A program made the position numbers and the translations under genes. The notes under the pieces were generated by a model. It saw only the letters and a list, made by a program, of their open reading frames with translations. It had not been told where the DNA came from and searched no databases. A stretch of DNA of 64,000 nt from Algibacter mikhailovii (lineage in GTDB: Bacteria; Bacteroidota; Bacteroidia; Flavobacteriales; Flavobacteriaceae), in the NCBI RefSeq assembly GCF_014651495.1, contig NZ_BMWZ01000001.1, positions 684,575 through 748,574 on the forward strand. Reading direction: 5' to 3'. Below, in pieces: positions 25,814 through 35,624 of this stretch (within the stretch, counting starts at the first letter, position 1; each line of letters starts with the position of its first letter).

Positions 25814-26671
25814 ATGAAAAAAAAGCTCATAGTTATTATTACCCTTGTGTTCACCATGTATTGTATACCTCATGGCAATGCACAGGATAAGGACAAATCT
25901 AGTGAAGAAGGCGTCTGGCTTAAAGACCCCATTACCGGCTGTAGTATTTGGAATTCTTCACCAACAGAAAACGAAAGCATCAGCTGGTCTGGAACCTGCG
26001 ATGACAAAGGTAAAGCTTCTGGGAACGGTGTACTTGTTTGGCTTGAAAACGGCAAAATAGTAGGACGCTTTACAGGAACTATGGCTAATGGCAAAGCAGA
26101 AGGTATGGGTAAACTTTATTTTGAAGTAGAAGATGGTTTTGCGCAATACAACGGTGATTTTAAAAATAGTGAAATGCATGGTCGCGGATTACTCATTTTC
26201 CCTGACGGGAGTCGCGCTGAAGGCGACTTCAAAAACGATCATATGAATGGCTACATAAAAGCAACACTTGCCGATGGAAGTAGTTATGAAGGCGAAGTGA
26301 AAAACAACCTGCCTCATGGCGAAGGTCATCAAATAACGCCTGAAGGCGAAGAGTATTATGGTGATTTTCAAAATGGCAAGCGCCAAGGAAGAGGCACACT
26401 GTTAGTTCCTAATGGCGATACTTATATAGGCCAATTTAAAAATGAACTGGCGGAAGGTACTGGAACGTTAAAAACTGTTCAAGGTGATCAATATGAAGGT
26501 GCATTTAAGGCCGGAAAACCTAATGGAAAAGGTGTTTTTACTGCATTTGATGGTGACGTTGCTACAGGTCAGTTTGTTAACGGAGAGCCAGACGGCATCA
26601 TTGTTTTTAATCTTAAGAATGGAAAAACAAAAGAAGAAACATGGAAAAACGGTAAAAAGGTAGCACCATGA
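25814..26671 (+). CDS. MORN-repeat protein
   Basis: A 285-residue exported protein with a signal peptide ending near residue 24 (PHGNAQ). About nine MORN-type repeats of ~23 residues cover about 60-280, with the pattern Y-x-G-x-F-x-N-x-x-x-x-G-x-G (e.g. YNGDFKNSEMHGRGLLIFPDG, YEGEVKNNLPHGEGHQITPEG, YIGQFKNELAEGTGTLKTVQG). MORN repeats make extended beta-hairpin rods that bind lipids or proteins and can act as envelope scaffolds. The stop overlaps the next gene by 4 bp (ATGA), so both are made together. The role in a sulfatase locus is unknown; surface attachment or scaffolding of the enzymes is possible. Confidence 0.88.
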   Translation: MKKKLIVIITLVFTMYCIPHGNAQDKDKSSEEGVWLKDPITGCSIWNSSPTENESISWSGTCDDKGKASGNGVLVWLENGKIVGRFTGTMANGKAEGMGKLYFEVEDGFAQYNGDFKNSEMHGRGLLIFPDGSRAEGDFKNDHMNGYIKATLADGSSYEGEVKNNLPHGEGHQITPEGEEYYGDFQNGKRQGRGTLLVPNGDTYIGQFKNELAEGTGTLKTVQGDQYEGAFKAGKPNGKGVFTAFDGDVATGQFVNGEPDGIIVFNLKNGKTKEETWKNGKKVAP

Positions 26672-27198
26672 AAACAAAACAAAAAAGAATCATTGTTACG
26701 TTAACCTTCCTGCTTTGTGGGGTTATATTTCAATCAGCAGTACAAGCTCAGGCATTAGGTAGAGCTTTTGGAGGTGCCTTAGGTGGTGCCGCACTTGGCT
26801 CACTAGTTGGAGGACGTGATGGTGCTCAAACAGGCGCTATAATTGGTGGTGTGGTGGGGCTTGCACAAGGTGCTAAAGAGAAAAAACAACGCGAAGCACA
26901 ACAGGCAGCTTATGCGCGACAACAAGCTGAACGTGAAAGACTTCAAAAAGCCCAGCAAAAAGCCGAAATGGAACGTTTAAAAAAACAAGAGGAACAGCAA
27001 GAAAATTTCGAATCTGGCACGGTACTAGAAATACAAAAATCATTAATGCGCATGGGGTTTGATCCTGGCGACATTAATGGTAAAATGCAACCCGCCACAG
27101 AAAATGCCATACGCCTCTATGAAAATAAGTACGGCCTACTAGAAACGGGCAGGCCATCACAAGAGCTACTCAAGCATATGCTTCAGCATGGTGGTTAA
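26668..27198 (+). CDS. Glycine-zipper and peptidoglycan-binding domain protein
   Basis: 176 residues: a signal peptide (about 1-27), then a glycine-zipper segment (GRAFGGALGGAALGSLVGG and GAIIGGVVGLAQG) that can insert in or span a membrane. An Arg/Gln/Lys/Glu-rich helix (about 70-112) follows. A PG_binding_1-type domain (about 117-172; EIQKSLMRMGFDPGDINGKMQPATENAIRLYE) ends the protein. This layout suggests an outer-membrane-to-peptidoglycan link. It overlaps the MORN gene by 4 bp and precedes the second sulfatase by 76 bp. The specific function is unknown. Confidence 0.85.
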   Translation: MKTKQKRIIVTLTFLLCGVIFQSAVQAQALGRAFGGALGGAALGSLVGGRDGAQTGAIIGGVVGLAQGAKEKKQREAQQAAYARQQAERERLQKAQQKAEMERLKKQEEQQENFESGTVLEIQKSLMRMGFDPGDINGKMQPATENAIRLYENKYGLLETGRPSQELLKHMLQHGG

Positions 27199-27274
27199 GT
27201 ACATAATCGTAGCTAACCATAGCTAGTGTTTCAACTAAAGCAATTTAAAACTATCAATAAAGAATAACAATAAA

Positions 27275-29587
27275 ATGAAAAACTATATAATCTTACTGTG
27301 TAGCGCATTTTTGGTTTTCTCTTGCCAAACTAAGCAAGAAACCTCAAAAGAAGAAGATCCAAGAATGGCGGGATTCAAAGGAAAAATTGCGAAGACCTTT
27401 GAGGACTCTGTAGAAGACTGGCCTGAAGTGGAAACCTTTACAGGTAAAGACCCTAATGTCCTTATCATTCTTTTGGATGATGTGGGTTATGGGCAGCTAG
27501 GCCCTTACGGCGGTTTAACTGAAACGCCTAACATAGACAAGCTTGCTAAAGGCGGTTTGCTTTACAACAACTTCCATACCACAGCACTTTGTTCACCTTC
27601 GCGAGCCGCTATTCTTGCGGGACGGAATACACATTCCATCGGAATGGGCTCCCACGCCCTAAGTGCTATGGGGTTCCCTGGTTATGCAGGTCGTGTGCCT
27701 ATGGAGGCACAAGAGGTCACAAAAATCGCTCAGAAAGGCGGATGGACAACCTATGCTCTTGGAAAATGGGACCATACCCCAGGGTTTCAAACCCACCAGA
27801 TAGGTCCATATACGTATTGGCCAACGAATGACGGTTTCGATCATACCTACACCTTTATGGCTGCCGATGCCAATAACTTTACCCCAGTGATGTATGCCGG
27901 TCATGAGCCTATAGAACCCTCTCGTGGGAATCCAGATTATCACTTATCTACAGACCTTTCAAATAAAGCAACACATTATTTAACAGGACAAGCTTCTATT
28001 GATCCAGACCGACCATTTTTTATGTTTTGGGCGCCGGGAGGTATGCATGCTCCGCATCATGCACCCAAAGAATATATAGAAAAATACAAGGGCAAGTTTG
28101 ACATGGGTTGGGACGAAGCCAGAAAAAAAATACACAAACGCCAGCTTGAATTAGGGGTGATACCAGCAGGGTCTGCCCTAACAGAACGTAATAAAGAAAT
28201 CCCCGCTTGGGATTCACTGACCGCGGATGAAAAACGCATGTATGCGCGTCAGATGGAAGCCTTTGCTGGCCAACTAGAACATCTAGACATGGAGATTGGC
28301 CGCATGCTAGCTACTCTAGAACGCATAGGGAAACTAGATAACACCCTCATCATTCTAACCTCCGACAATGGCGCTAGTGGTGAAGGCGGCTTATCAGGTT
28401 CGCATAACGAAATGCTCATTGTTAACAGCCAACAAACGCGCCTTGAAGAGAACCTAGACCGCTATGACGAATGGGGATCAGAAGCAACAGATAATCACTA
28501 CCACGCAGGTTGGGCATTGGCAGGAAACACCCCATTTAAGTATTTTAAGCAAACGGTTCATAACGGTGGGATTAAAGATCCATTAATCGTTCACTGGCCA
28601 GCTGGAATAAAAGGTAAAGGAGAAGTTCGCAATCAATACCACCATATCATTGATATTGCACCAACCATCTTAGAAGTACTAGATCTTGATTTCATGGAAG
28701 AGATTGATGGTATTAAGCAAATGCCTATAGACGGTGGCAGTTTTGCTTATTCCTTTAATGCACCAGATGCCCCAGACCAACACACCACCCAGTATTATGA
28801 GATGTATGGTAATAGAGCCATTTACAAGGATGGTTGGAAAGCAGTAACCATTCATGGCAATCGTATGCCTTGGGATTTTGCGGGAACATACCCTTTTGAT
28901 GATGATGTTTGGGAACTTTACAATGTGAAAGAAGACTTCACAGAGTCCAACGACTTGTCCCAAAAGTTTCCTGAGAAACTGGAAGATTTAAAAGCGGCAT
29001 GGGAAGAAGAAGCTTGGAAATATAATGTATTCCCACTATATGATGATTTAGGAGCGCGGTTTTCTAATGTGGCCAAAATATATGCTCCTCAGCGTAAAGA
29101 ATTCATATTCTATCCTCCAGGTGCTGTTCGAATTTCGGAGCCATATTCTCCTCCTGTGAAAAACAAAAACCATAGCATAACCGCCTATGTCGATATGCCA
29201 AAAGAAGGTGCAAGTGGCGTACTTGTGGCTGCTGGTGGCCTTTATGGCGGTTATACGTTATATGTAAAAGACAACCGCTTAGTTTACGAATACAATGCCT
29301 ATAACGAGGACAGATTCACTATTAAATCCAATACTGCCCTTCCAAAAGGTGAAGTGGTATTAAAAGCTGTTTATGAAGTTAATGAGGATAAGACCGCAGT
29401 AGTAACGCTATTTGTAAACGGTGAACAAGTGGGCCAAGGTCCGGTAAACCGCACACACCCCGGTCAATACTCGCTTTCTGAGACTTTTGACGTTGGACAA
29501 GATACAGGCACGCCTGTTTCAAAGCACTTCACCCGTGAAAATAAATTCACAGGTAATTTAGACAGGCTTGTTGTTTCCTTGAAATAG
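27275..29587 (+). CDS. Arylsulfatase, S1 family, lipoprotein (paralogue B)
   Basis: A 770-residue sulfatase, closely similar along its length to the one at 23462. It differs at the N-terminus, where a lipobox (FSC, Cys17) followed by QTKQETS makes it a lipoprotein instead of a freely exported enzyme. The core has LLDDVGYGQLGPYGG, the formylglycine motif CSPSR with Cys106, GKWDHTP and LTSDNGASGEGG. The C-terminal domain contains SETFDVGQDTGTPV. The pair therefore gives one anchored and one soluble enzyme, possibly with related substrates. It is followed after 23 bp by the DUF1254 gene. Activity depends on a maturation enzyme encoded elsewhere. Confidence 0.95.
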   Translation: MKNYIILLCSAFLVFSCQTKQETSKEEDPRMAGFKGKIAKTFEDSVEDWPEVETFTGKDPNVLIILLDDVGYGQLGPYGGLTETPNIDKLAKGGLLYNNFHTTALCSPSRAAILAGRNTHSIGMGSHALSAMGFPGYAGRVPMEAQEVTKIAQKGGWTTYALGKWDHTPGFQTHQIGPYTYWPTNDGFDHTYTFMAADANNFTPVMYAGHEPIEPSRGNPDYHLSTDLSNKATHYLTGQASIDPDRPFFMFWAPGGMHAPHHAPKEYIEKYKGKFDMGWDEARKKIHKRQLELGVIPAGSALTERNKEIPAWDSLTADEKRMYARQMEAFAGQLEHLDMEIGRMLATLERIGKLDNTLIILTSDNGASGEGGLSGSHNEMLIVNSQQTRLEENLDRYDEWGSEATDNHYHAGWALAGNTPFKYFKQTVHNGGIKDPLIVHWPAGIKGKGEVRNQYHHIIDIAPTILEVLDLDFMEEIDGIKQMPIDGGSFAYSFNAPDAPDQHTTQYYEMYGNRAIYKDGWKAVTIHGNRMPWDFAGTYPFDDDVWELYNVKEDFTESNDLSQKFPEKLEDLKAAWEEEAWKYNVFPLYDDLGARFSNVAKIYAPQRKEFIFYPPGAVRISEPYSPPVKNKNHSITAYVDMPKEGASGVLVAAGGLYGGYTLYVKDNRLVYEYNAYNEDRFTIKSNTALPKGEVVLKAVYEVNEDKTAVVTLFVNGEQVGQGPVNRTHPGQYSLSETFDVGQDTGTPVSKHFTRENKFTGNLDRLVVSLK

Positions 29588-29610
29588 AAATGAATATACT
29601 CTAGAAAAAT

Positions 29611-31164
29611 ATGAAAAATATGAAAAATAAAACTATATTAATTTACATTTCAGCAGTTATCTTTTCGTTACCGATTTTTGCTCAACAAAAGACAAGTGTT
29701 ATTCAAACAGAAGAAGAATTCCAAAGTTTAATGCCAGTAACAGGAACCGTCGAAACTTTTTTCGGTGATTATGAGCTTGATCACAGTTTTCCAGCAGTTG
29801 GGGAAGGCGATAAAATATTTAAACTTATGGATCATCAGAGAGCTTCTCAACTGTATCTATGGGGTTTACCAATTGTCGCTATGACCACATGGATTGAGGG
29901 TAATAGAGAAGTTTATGGCTGTGGTTATAATGATCTTCTTTCTGTAAAAACATTTAATGAACGACGAGGACTTCTTACAGCAAACGAAACTACTGATTAT
30001 TATTTTGGTGCTTCCAATACAAAAGATGGTGCTGTTATTGTAGAAATACCTGAAGGACTAGCGGTTGGTTTGGTAGATGACATGTGGCAGCAGGGAATAA
30101 CAGACCTTGGTTTGTTTGGGCCCAACTCAGGTAATGGCGGTACTCATGTATTCATAGGGCCAAATACACCGCCTGAATTAATTCCCGAGACAAAGGACGG
30201 ACAGATTCTACATAAAGTAAATACCAATCAGGTTTTTTATCTTTTGAGATTGCTCGGTGCACCAGATCAAGTTCAGAAACTTATTGGCAAGGTTGAAATT
30301 TATAATTATGGCAGTAAGAAGCCAAAAAAAGTAATCCAAGGAAATGACAAATTTCTTGCGAATTATCAACAAAGAGGTCTCGATTTTTGGAAAGTGCTAC
30401 ATATGGCAATAAATAATGAAGAAGTTCAAGATCGCGATCGATTCTTTATGTATTGGTTAAGAAATCTGGGAATTGAAAAAGGAAAACCTTTTAATCCTAG
30501 TCCTGAACAAATTGAAATCCTTGAAGATGGAGCTAAGGTTGGTGAACTAATGGCAAAAACGTTGGTTTACGATGAGAGACTTGAAGGTGTTTTACGTCAG
30601 AATAACTGGAGAATGATTCTTGGCGGAGAATGGGGCGATGGTATAAAGAACACTCAGAGAATGAAACATTATGACACATTTGATCCTAGAGCAAGGTACA
30701 ATTATGAAGCTGTTACGACCTCTCCCGCTATGACCATACCAACGCCAGGTAAGGCGCAGGCTTATATTGGGAAATTTGAGGATGAAGAAGGCAACCGTCT
30801 GCAAGGTGGAAACAATTATATTATAAAAATCAATGGACCAGTACCGGCAGAATTATTTTGGTCGACTGTGATATATGATACAGATACACGATGTCTCATT
30901 GATAATCGCAAAGGAGCGCACGGCGGGAAAGCAACAGTAGGCAGTAAAACAGAAGGATTGAGAATCAATGAAGATGGATCGTACACCATGCTTTTAGGTC
31001 CTGGAGATCCACCAAAAGGCTGGGAAGCCAATTATGTACAAACATTGTCAGGTAGAGGGTGGTTTCCTTACATGAGAGCCTATGGAGCTCAGAAAGATTT
31101 TTTTAATGATGCCTATAAATTTCCAACTATTAATAAAGTTAAAGACTTTTCAAAATTAGATTAA
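29611..31164 (+). CDS. DUF1254/DUF1214 domain protein, exported
   Basis: 517 residues with a signal peptide (cleavage near IFAQ, about residue 25). An N-terminal DUF1254 region has YLWGLPIVAMTTW and VVEIPEGLAVGLVDDMWQ-like blocks (about 60-200). A C-terminal DUF1214 region follows (about 380-490; PAELFWSTVIYDTDTRCLI and the ending GWFPYMRAYGAQKDFFNDAYKFPTI). Such proteins are frequent in bacteria next to sulfatases and aromatic-degradation genes, but no reaction has been assigned with confidence. The co-directional position between two sulfatases suggests a periplasmic accessory role in the same pathway. An alternative start three codons later changes nothing of substance. Confidence 0.9.
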   Translation: MKNMKNKTILIYISAVIFSLPIFAQQKTSVIQTEEEFQSLMPVTGTVETFFGDYELDHSFPAVGEGDKIFKLMDHQRASQLYLWGLPIVAMTTWIEGNREVYGCGYNDLLSVKTFNERRGLLTANETTDYYFGASNTKDGAVIVEIPEGLAVGLVDDMWQQGITDLGLFGPNSGNGGTHVFIGPNTPPELIPETKDGQILHKVNTNQVFYLLRLLGAPDQVQKLIGKVEIYNYGSKKPKKVIQGNDKFLANYQQRGLDFWKVLHMAINNEEVQDRDRFFMYWLRNLGIEKGKPFNPSPEQIEILEDGAKVGELMAKTLVYDERLEGVLRQNNWRMILGGEWGDGIKNTQRMKHYDTFDPRARYNYEAVTTSPAMTIPTPGKAQAYIGKFEDEEGNRLQGGNNYIIKINGPVPAELFWSTVIYDTDTRCLIDNRKGAHGGKATVGSKTEGLRINEDGSYTMLLGPGDPPKGWEANYVQTLSGRGWFPYMRAYGAQKDFFNDAYKFPTINKVKDFSKLD

Positions 31165-31241
31165 AATGAAGAAGAAGTTTGCTAAAACTGACCTCTTCTT
31201 GTATCAAGCAATTAGCAAAAATTAACAACTTAATAAAAAAA

Positions 31242-32921
31242 ATGAATTCAAAATTTAACAAGTACTTATCAGTAATATTACTTACTGTAATAATCACTTT
31301 TATAGGTTGTAAAGAACAACAGAAAAAAGAAAAAAATGAGAGCGGTAAAAAGGTAGAAAAAGTTATAGAAAATACTTCAAATGAATTGAGCTATCAACTC
31401 CCTCCTACTAATCCCTTCTTAATTGCGAATAGTAGTTATCCGTCAGTACATTCAAACCCTGCCCAAAGCGACGTTACCAAATGGGCAACTTGGAATGAAA
31501 ACATAGCCATTAAGGCAGAAAACACACAATGGTTACCGTGGGTAACTTCCATAGGTACAGTACATCGTCCTTATGGTAATGGTGAGGAAGCTTTGTTTGT
31601 TTCTGGAACCAATAAAATTGGAAAAATCAAAATCACTAATGGCGCTTTTGAATGGGTTGATGAAGTGGTGGTGCCTGGCTATGACTATGACGTACCCTCT
31701 GAGAACGAAATAGAAGCAACCGTTAATGAGATGATCTCCGGTGGAACCGATGAATCTAAATACCTACCGCCCTATGCAAAACATGTTAAAGCGATTAAGC
31801 AAAGTTCGGCAAATATTGGAAATGGTATATATACCATGATGGACCATGAAGGGAACTATTTCTGCGGATTCGGAACCTCTATATTCAAGGTTAGTGATAA
31901 AACACCTGGAGATATCAATTCTAAAATTGAAATTGTAAAAGCATTTGATGTCAAAGATGGTGTTACACCAGAAGAAGCCAAACAAATAAGTAGAATATTT
32001 GCATTAGGGATGACCTATGATGGTAATATTGCTGTGGCGATGCCGGGTATTATAGCGGTTTTAGACAGAAACCTTGAAAATATGCAATATGTTATTCTTG
32101 AAGGTGAAGCAGTAGATAATGGTATTAGTATCGATGATAAAGGGGGGATTTATTGTGTAACCTCAAAGTACATGCGGAAGATTGTATGGGATGGTAAAAA
32201 AATATCGGATAAGGAAGAAGATGGCGCATGGAAATCAGAATACGATTATGTTCCCAATCCAAAAGCACTTTCAAGAGGCTCAGGAAATACACCATCTTTA
32301 ATGGGGTATGGCCCCGATGAAGACCACTTAGTTTTTGTTGCCGATGCTGGAGATGATATTAGTGCGGTAGCATTTTGGCGCGATGACATCCCTGAAGATT
32401 TCAAACAAAAAGAAGGCACCAAATCAAGACGAATTGCAGACCAGATAAAACTTAAAATAGATGTTCCTGCAACTATTGAGTGGTCGCCACATATTTACGG
32501 AAATGGCGTGATGATGATGGCTTCTGCTTGGCCAGACCCTGTCTATGATGAACATGGCAAACTAGCAATTTTTGAAACGGTTTTAACTGCAGGTGTGACT
32601 AGACAACCTCCTACTGGCGTAGAAAAATGGAGTTGGGATAAGGAAACCTACAGTCTAAAAAGCGATTGGACAATACAACGTGGGTTGCAATGGGCACTCT
32701 ATCCTGTTTCTGCTTCGGCCAATACGGTAACACTTACTATTGCTGAAGAAGGAAATTATTCCTTACAAACCGTGGATTGGGATACCGGTAAAGAAATCTC
32801 TACTACTAATTTGGGTAATAATCCAATTTTTAACACGGCTGGAGGATTATTTATCCCAATTGATGAAGATAGAATATACATTACTGGGGTTATGGGCCCG
32901 GTTATGATTACCAAACCATAA
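31242..32921 (+). CDS. Lipoprotein, probable beta-propeller
   Basis: A 559-residue lipoprotein with signal peptide and lipobox IGC (Cys23), followed by a Lys/Glu-rich linker (about 24-45). The rest has repeated Trp/Gly-rich strands with GGIYCVTSKYMRKI, GMTYDGNIAVAMPGIIAVLDRNLENM and LVFVADAGDDISAVAFW. Such strands resemble SMP-30/PQQ-type propeller blades, though I cannot fix the family. The start was set at 31242 because it gives a proper signal peptide; an ATG 63 bp earlier would place hydrophilic residues in front. It lies in the middle of the sulfatase locus, and a role in substrate binding or conversion in the periplasm is plausible. Confidence 0.75.
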   Translation: MNSKFNKYLSVILLTVIITFIGCKEQQKKEKNESGKKVEKVIENTSNELSYQLPPTNPFLIANSSYPSVHSNPAQSDVTKWATWNENIAIKAENTQWLPWVTSIGTVHRPYGNGEEALFVSGTNKIGKIKITNGAFEWVDEVVVPGYDYDVPSENEIEATVNEMISGGTDESKYLPPYAKHVKAIKQSSANIGNGIYTMMDHEGNYFCGFGTSIFKVSDKTPGDINSKIEIVKAFDVKDGVTPEEAKQISRIFALGMTYDGNIAVAMPGIIAVLDRNLENMQYVILEGEAVDNGISIDDKGGIYCVTSKYMRKIVWDGKKISDKEEDGAWKSEYDYVPNPKALSRGSGNTPSLMGYGPDEDHLVFVADAGDDISAVAFWRDDIPEDFKQKEGTKSRRIADQIKLKIDVPATIEWSPHIYGNGVMMMASAWPDPVYDEHGKLAIFETVLTAGVTRQPPTGVEKWSWDKETYSLKSDWTIQRGLQWALYPVSASANTVTLTIAEEGNYSLQTVDWDTGKEISTTNLGNNPIFNTAGGLFIPIDEDRIYITGVMGPVMITKP

Positions 32922-33021
32922 ATTGCAACGAACTAAAATGTCAAAAAAATATTAAGGTTATTAGCAAATAATCACATTATATAATTTATCTTAAATCATA
33001 TTAATATTAAAAATCAATTTT

Positions 33022-34569
33022 ATGAAAAAAACAAGTTTATCTATGGCCATGCTCCTTTGTATGGTTTTTGGATCTTTTGCTCAAAAAAACAAAAAACCTA
33101 ATATCTTGGTGATATGGGGTGATGATATTGGGCAATTTAACGTAAGTGCCTATAATATGGGTATGATGGGCTATAAAACACCTAATATTGACCGTATAGG
33201 AAAAGAAGGCGCTGTATTTACCGATTGGTATGGCCAACAGAGTTGTACTGCTGGTCGTGCTGCTTTTATTACAGGGCAATCTCCTATTAGAACAGGACTT
33301 ACCAAGGTAGGTTTACCAGGAGCGCCAGAAGGGATGCAAAAAGAAGACCCTACTATTGCCACATTATTAAAAGCTAGAGGGTATACAACTGGGCAATTTG
33401 GAAAAAATCATTTAGGTGATTTAGATGAAATGCTTCCTACAAATCATGGTTTCGACGAGTTTTTTGGAAACCTTTACCATTTAAATGCTGAAGAGGAGCC
33501 AGAACACCCTGATTACCCTAATGATTTTGTTTTTCCGGATGGCACACCATTTAAAGAAAAATTTGGACCACGAGGTGTTATTCACTCTTACGCTGATGGT
33601 AAAATAGAAGATACAGGACCATTAACAAAAAAGCGTATGGAAACTGTGGATACAGAAGTTACTGATGCAGCTTTGCGTTTTATGGATGAGGCGGCAAAAG
33701 CTGATAAACCATTTTTTGTGTGGTGGAACAGTACACGTATGCACGTAAACACGCATTTAAGACCAGAATCTGAAGGAAAAACGGGATTAGGTGTGTATGC
33801 TGATGGTATGGTAGAACATGACGGTATGGTAGGTCAATTATTGGACAAACTGAAAGAATTAGGTATTGAGGATAACACAATTGTTATGTATTCTACAGAT
33901 AATGGTGCTGAAGTTTTTACATGGCCTGATGGAGGAACAACCATGTTTAAAAGTGAAAAAGCAACACAATGGGAAGGTGGTTTCCGTGTACCAACGGTTA
34001 TTCGTTGGCCTGGGGTGATTGAACCTGGCACAGTAATTAATGAGATTGGAGCACATGAAGATATGCTGGCTACATTATTAGCTGCTGCTGGAGACACGAG
34101 TGTGAAAGAAGACCTATTAAAAGGTAGAACAGTGAATGGTAGAAACTATAAAGTACATTTAGATGGTTATAACTTATTACCTGCATTTAAAGGTGAAGCT
34201 GAATGGCCACGTAAAGAGTTTTTATACTGGACTGACGATGGTAGCTGTGCTGCATTTAGATATAACAATTGGAAAATTACATTCTTACAACAAGATGCTG
34301 ATGGTATTGATGTTTGGAGAAACCCTTATACGGCACTTAGAGCACCAATGGTAGCCAATTTAAGAATGGATCCTTTTGAAAAAGCACATGAAGAATCTAT
34401 TGGTTATGAGCAATGGTGGGTAGATCATATGTTTATGATTGCACCATCGGCTGCTTATGTGGGCCAGTGGCTTCAAAGTTTCAAAGAATATCCACCAAGG
34501 CAAAAACCTGGAAGTTTTAGCCTAGACAAGGTGATGGAAGCCGTATCAAGAGGCGCGGGAGATAAATAA
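33022..34569 (+). CDS. Arylsulfatase, S1 family, with CTAGR maturation motif
   Basis: A 515-residue exported sulfatase: a signal peptide to about residue 20, then the core LVIWGDDIGQFNVSAY (metal Asp pair), the maturation motif C75-T-A-G-R79, GKNHLGD, and MYSTDNGAEVFTWPDG (metal ligands). The Pro usual in CxPxR is Ala here; C/S-x-A/P-x-R variants are accepted by known formylglycine-forming systems, so activity is still likely. It is smaller than the two upstream enzymes and belongs to a different subfamily. It ends before a hairpin terminator and starts 100 bp after the propeller lipoprotein gene. A complementary substrate position or a different ester is likely. Confidence 0.93.
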   Translation: MKKTSLSMAMLLCMVFGSFAQKNKKPNILVIWGDDIGQFNVSAYNMGMMGYKTPNIDRIGKEGAVFTDWYGQQSCTAGRAAFITGQSPIRTGLTKVGLPGAPEGMQKEDPTIATLLKARGYTTGQFGKNHLGDLDEMLPTNHGFDEFFGNLYHLNAEEEPEHPDYPNDFVFPDGTPFKEKFGPRGVIHSYADGKIEDTGPLTKKRMETVDTEVTDAALRFMDEAAKADKPFFVWWNSTRMHVNTHLRPESEGKTGLGVYADGMVEHDGMVGQLLDKLKELGIEDNTIVMYSTDNGAEVFTWPDGGTTMFKSEKATQWEGGFRVPTVIRWPGVIEPGTVINEIGAHEDMLATLLAAAGDTSVKEDLLKGRTVNGRNYKVHLDGYNLLPAFKGEAEWPRKEFLYWTDDGSCAAFRYNNWKITFLQQDADGIDVWRNPYTALRAPMVANLRMDPFEKAHEESIGYEQWWVDHMFMIAPSAAYVGQWLQSFKEYPPRQKPGSFSLDKVMEAVSRGAGDK

Positions 34570-34600
34570 GTCACATTGCTAGAATTCTAATCAAGAATAT

Positions 34601-34637
34601 AACAAAAACCGGATATTCTCTTATTCGGTTTTTGTTT
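34601..34637 (+). terminator. Rho-independent terminator after third sulfatase gene
   Basis: AACAAAAACCGGA-TATTCTCTTA-TTCGGTTTTTGTT: a 12-bp stem with a T-rich end, 32 bp past the stop codon. It splits the locus into a sulfatase part and an outer-membrane/channel part. Confidence 0.8.
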
Positions 34638-34689
34638 CAATAACAACGGTGTGGAAACAAAATTTTATAGCATTAAAAATACAGGAGTT

Positions 34690-35613
34690 ATGAAAGGCTT
34701 TAAGTTATTTATTTCTGTTTTCTGTTTCCTTTTTGTTTGGACACCACTGCTAGGGCAAGATTTAGAACCCCGAGCGATTACTAATTTACCTGTAGGGACT
34801 AATTTTCTTTTAGGCAGTTATGCATACACGAGCGGTAATATCCTATTAGACCCTTCCCTACCCATTGATGGCTTAGACGCTAGACTAAACAGCTTTGTTT
34901 TTGCCTATATAAGATCCATTAAGTTTTTTGGTCAATCGGCTAAAATTGATGCTGTACTGCCCTATGTGTTTGGGGATTGGAATGGTGAAGTGGTTGGATT
35001 ACCAGATCGGTTTTCTCAAGACGGCTTTGGTGATTTACGAATTCGTTTATCCTTTAACTTTTTGAATTCGCCAGCCATGTCTGTAAAAGAATTTGCGAAT
35101 TATAAACCTAACGCGGTTTCTGGATTTAGTGTACAAGTGATTATACCAACAGGAAAATATAACCCTAATGAATTGGTAAACTTAGGCTCCAATAGATTTG
35201 CCTTTAAACCACAGTGGGGTTTTGCAAAATCACTTGACCAATGGAATATTGAAACCTATGCCAGCATATGGCTATTTACCAACAATAACAACTATGTAAA
35301 TGGGAACAAATTAGGACAAAAACCATTATACACATTTAAATTTCACCTCATTAGAGACCTACCCAATAATATGTGGATATCGGCGAATATAGGTTATGGT
35401 ATAGGTGGGCGTGTTATAGTAAACGATATAGATCGCGATTCAAAAATATCAGCCATGCGCTTTGGCTTACACTATGCTATACCATTTAATCAGCATGCCT
35501 TTAAAATAGGTTATGTATCTGGAATACGATTTGAAAGAGGCAGTGATTTTGACGCCTTGACACTAACCTATCAATACCGATGGAATAAATCTGCAAAACA
35601 ACTTAAAAATTAA
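34690..35613 (+). CDS. Outer-membrane transporter-like beta-barrel (MetA-pathway/SphA type)
   Basis: A 307-residue protein. The signal peptide starts at MKGFKLFISVF; the earlier ATG would add 13 hydrophilic residues. The mature barrel has ITNLPVGTNFLLGSYAYTSGNILLDPSLPIDGL, YIRSIKFFGQSAKIDAVLPYVFGDWNG and VQVIIPTGKYNPNELVNLGSNRFAFKPQWGF. These blocks are characteristic of the Phenol_MetA_deg/transporter family of outer-membrane proteins linked to small aromatic or lipid-like compounds. It is the first of three successive outer-membrane proteins of about 280-310 residues. It suggests that the product or substrate of the sulfatases is a small molecule that crosses the outer membrane. Confidence 0.85.
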   Translation: MKGFKLFISVFCFLFVWTPLLGQDLEPRAITNLPVGTNFLLGSYAYTSGNILLDPSLPIDGLDARLNSFVFAYIRSIKFFGQSAKIDAVLPYVFGDWNGEVVGLPDRFSQDGFGDLRIRLSFNFLNSPAMSVKEFANYKPNAVSGFSVQVIIPTGKYNPNELVNLGSNRFAFKPQWGFAKSLDQWNIETYASIWLFTNNNNYVNGNKLGQKPLYTFKFHLIRDLPNNMWISANIGYGIGGRVIVNDIDRDSKISAMRFGLHYAIPFNQHAFKIGYVSGIRFERGSDFDALTLTYQYRWNKSAKQLKN

Positions 35614-35624
35614 CGCTTATAATT

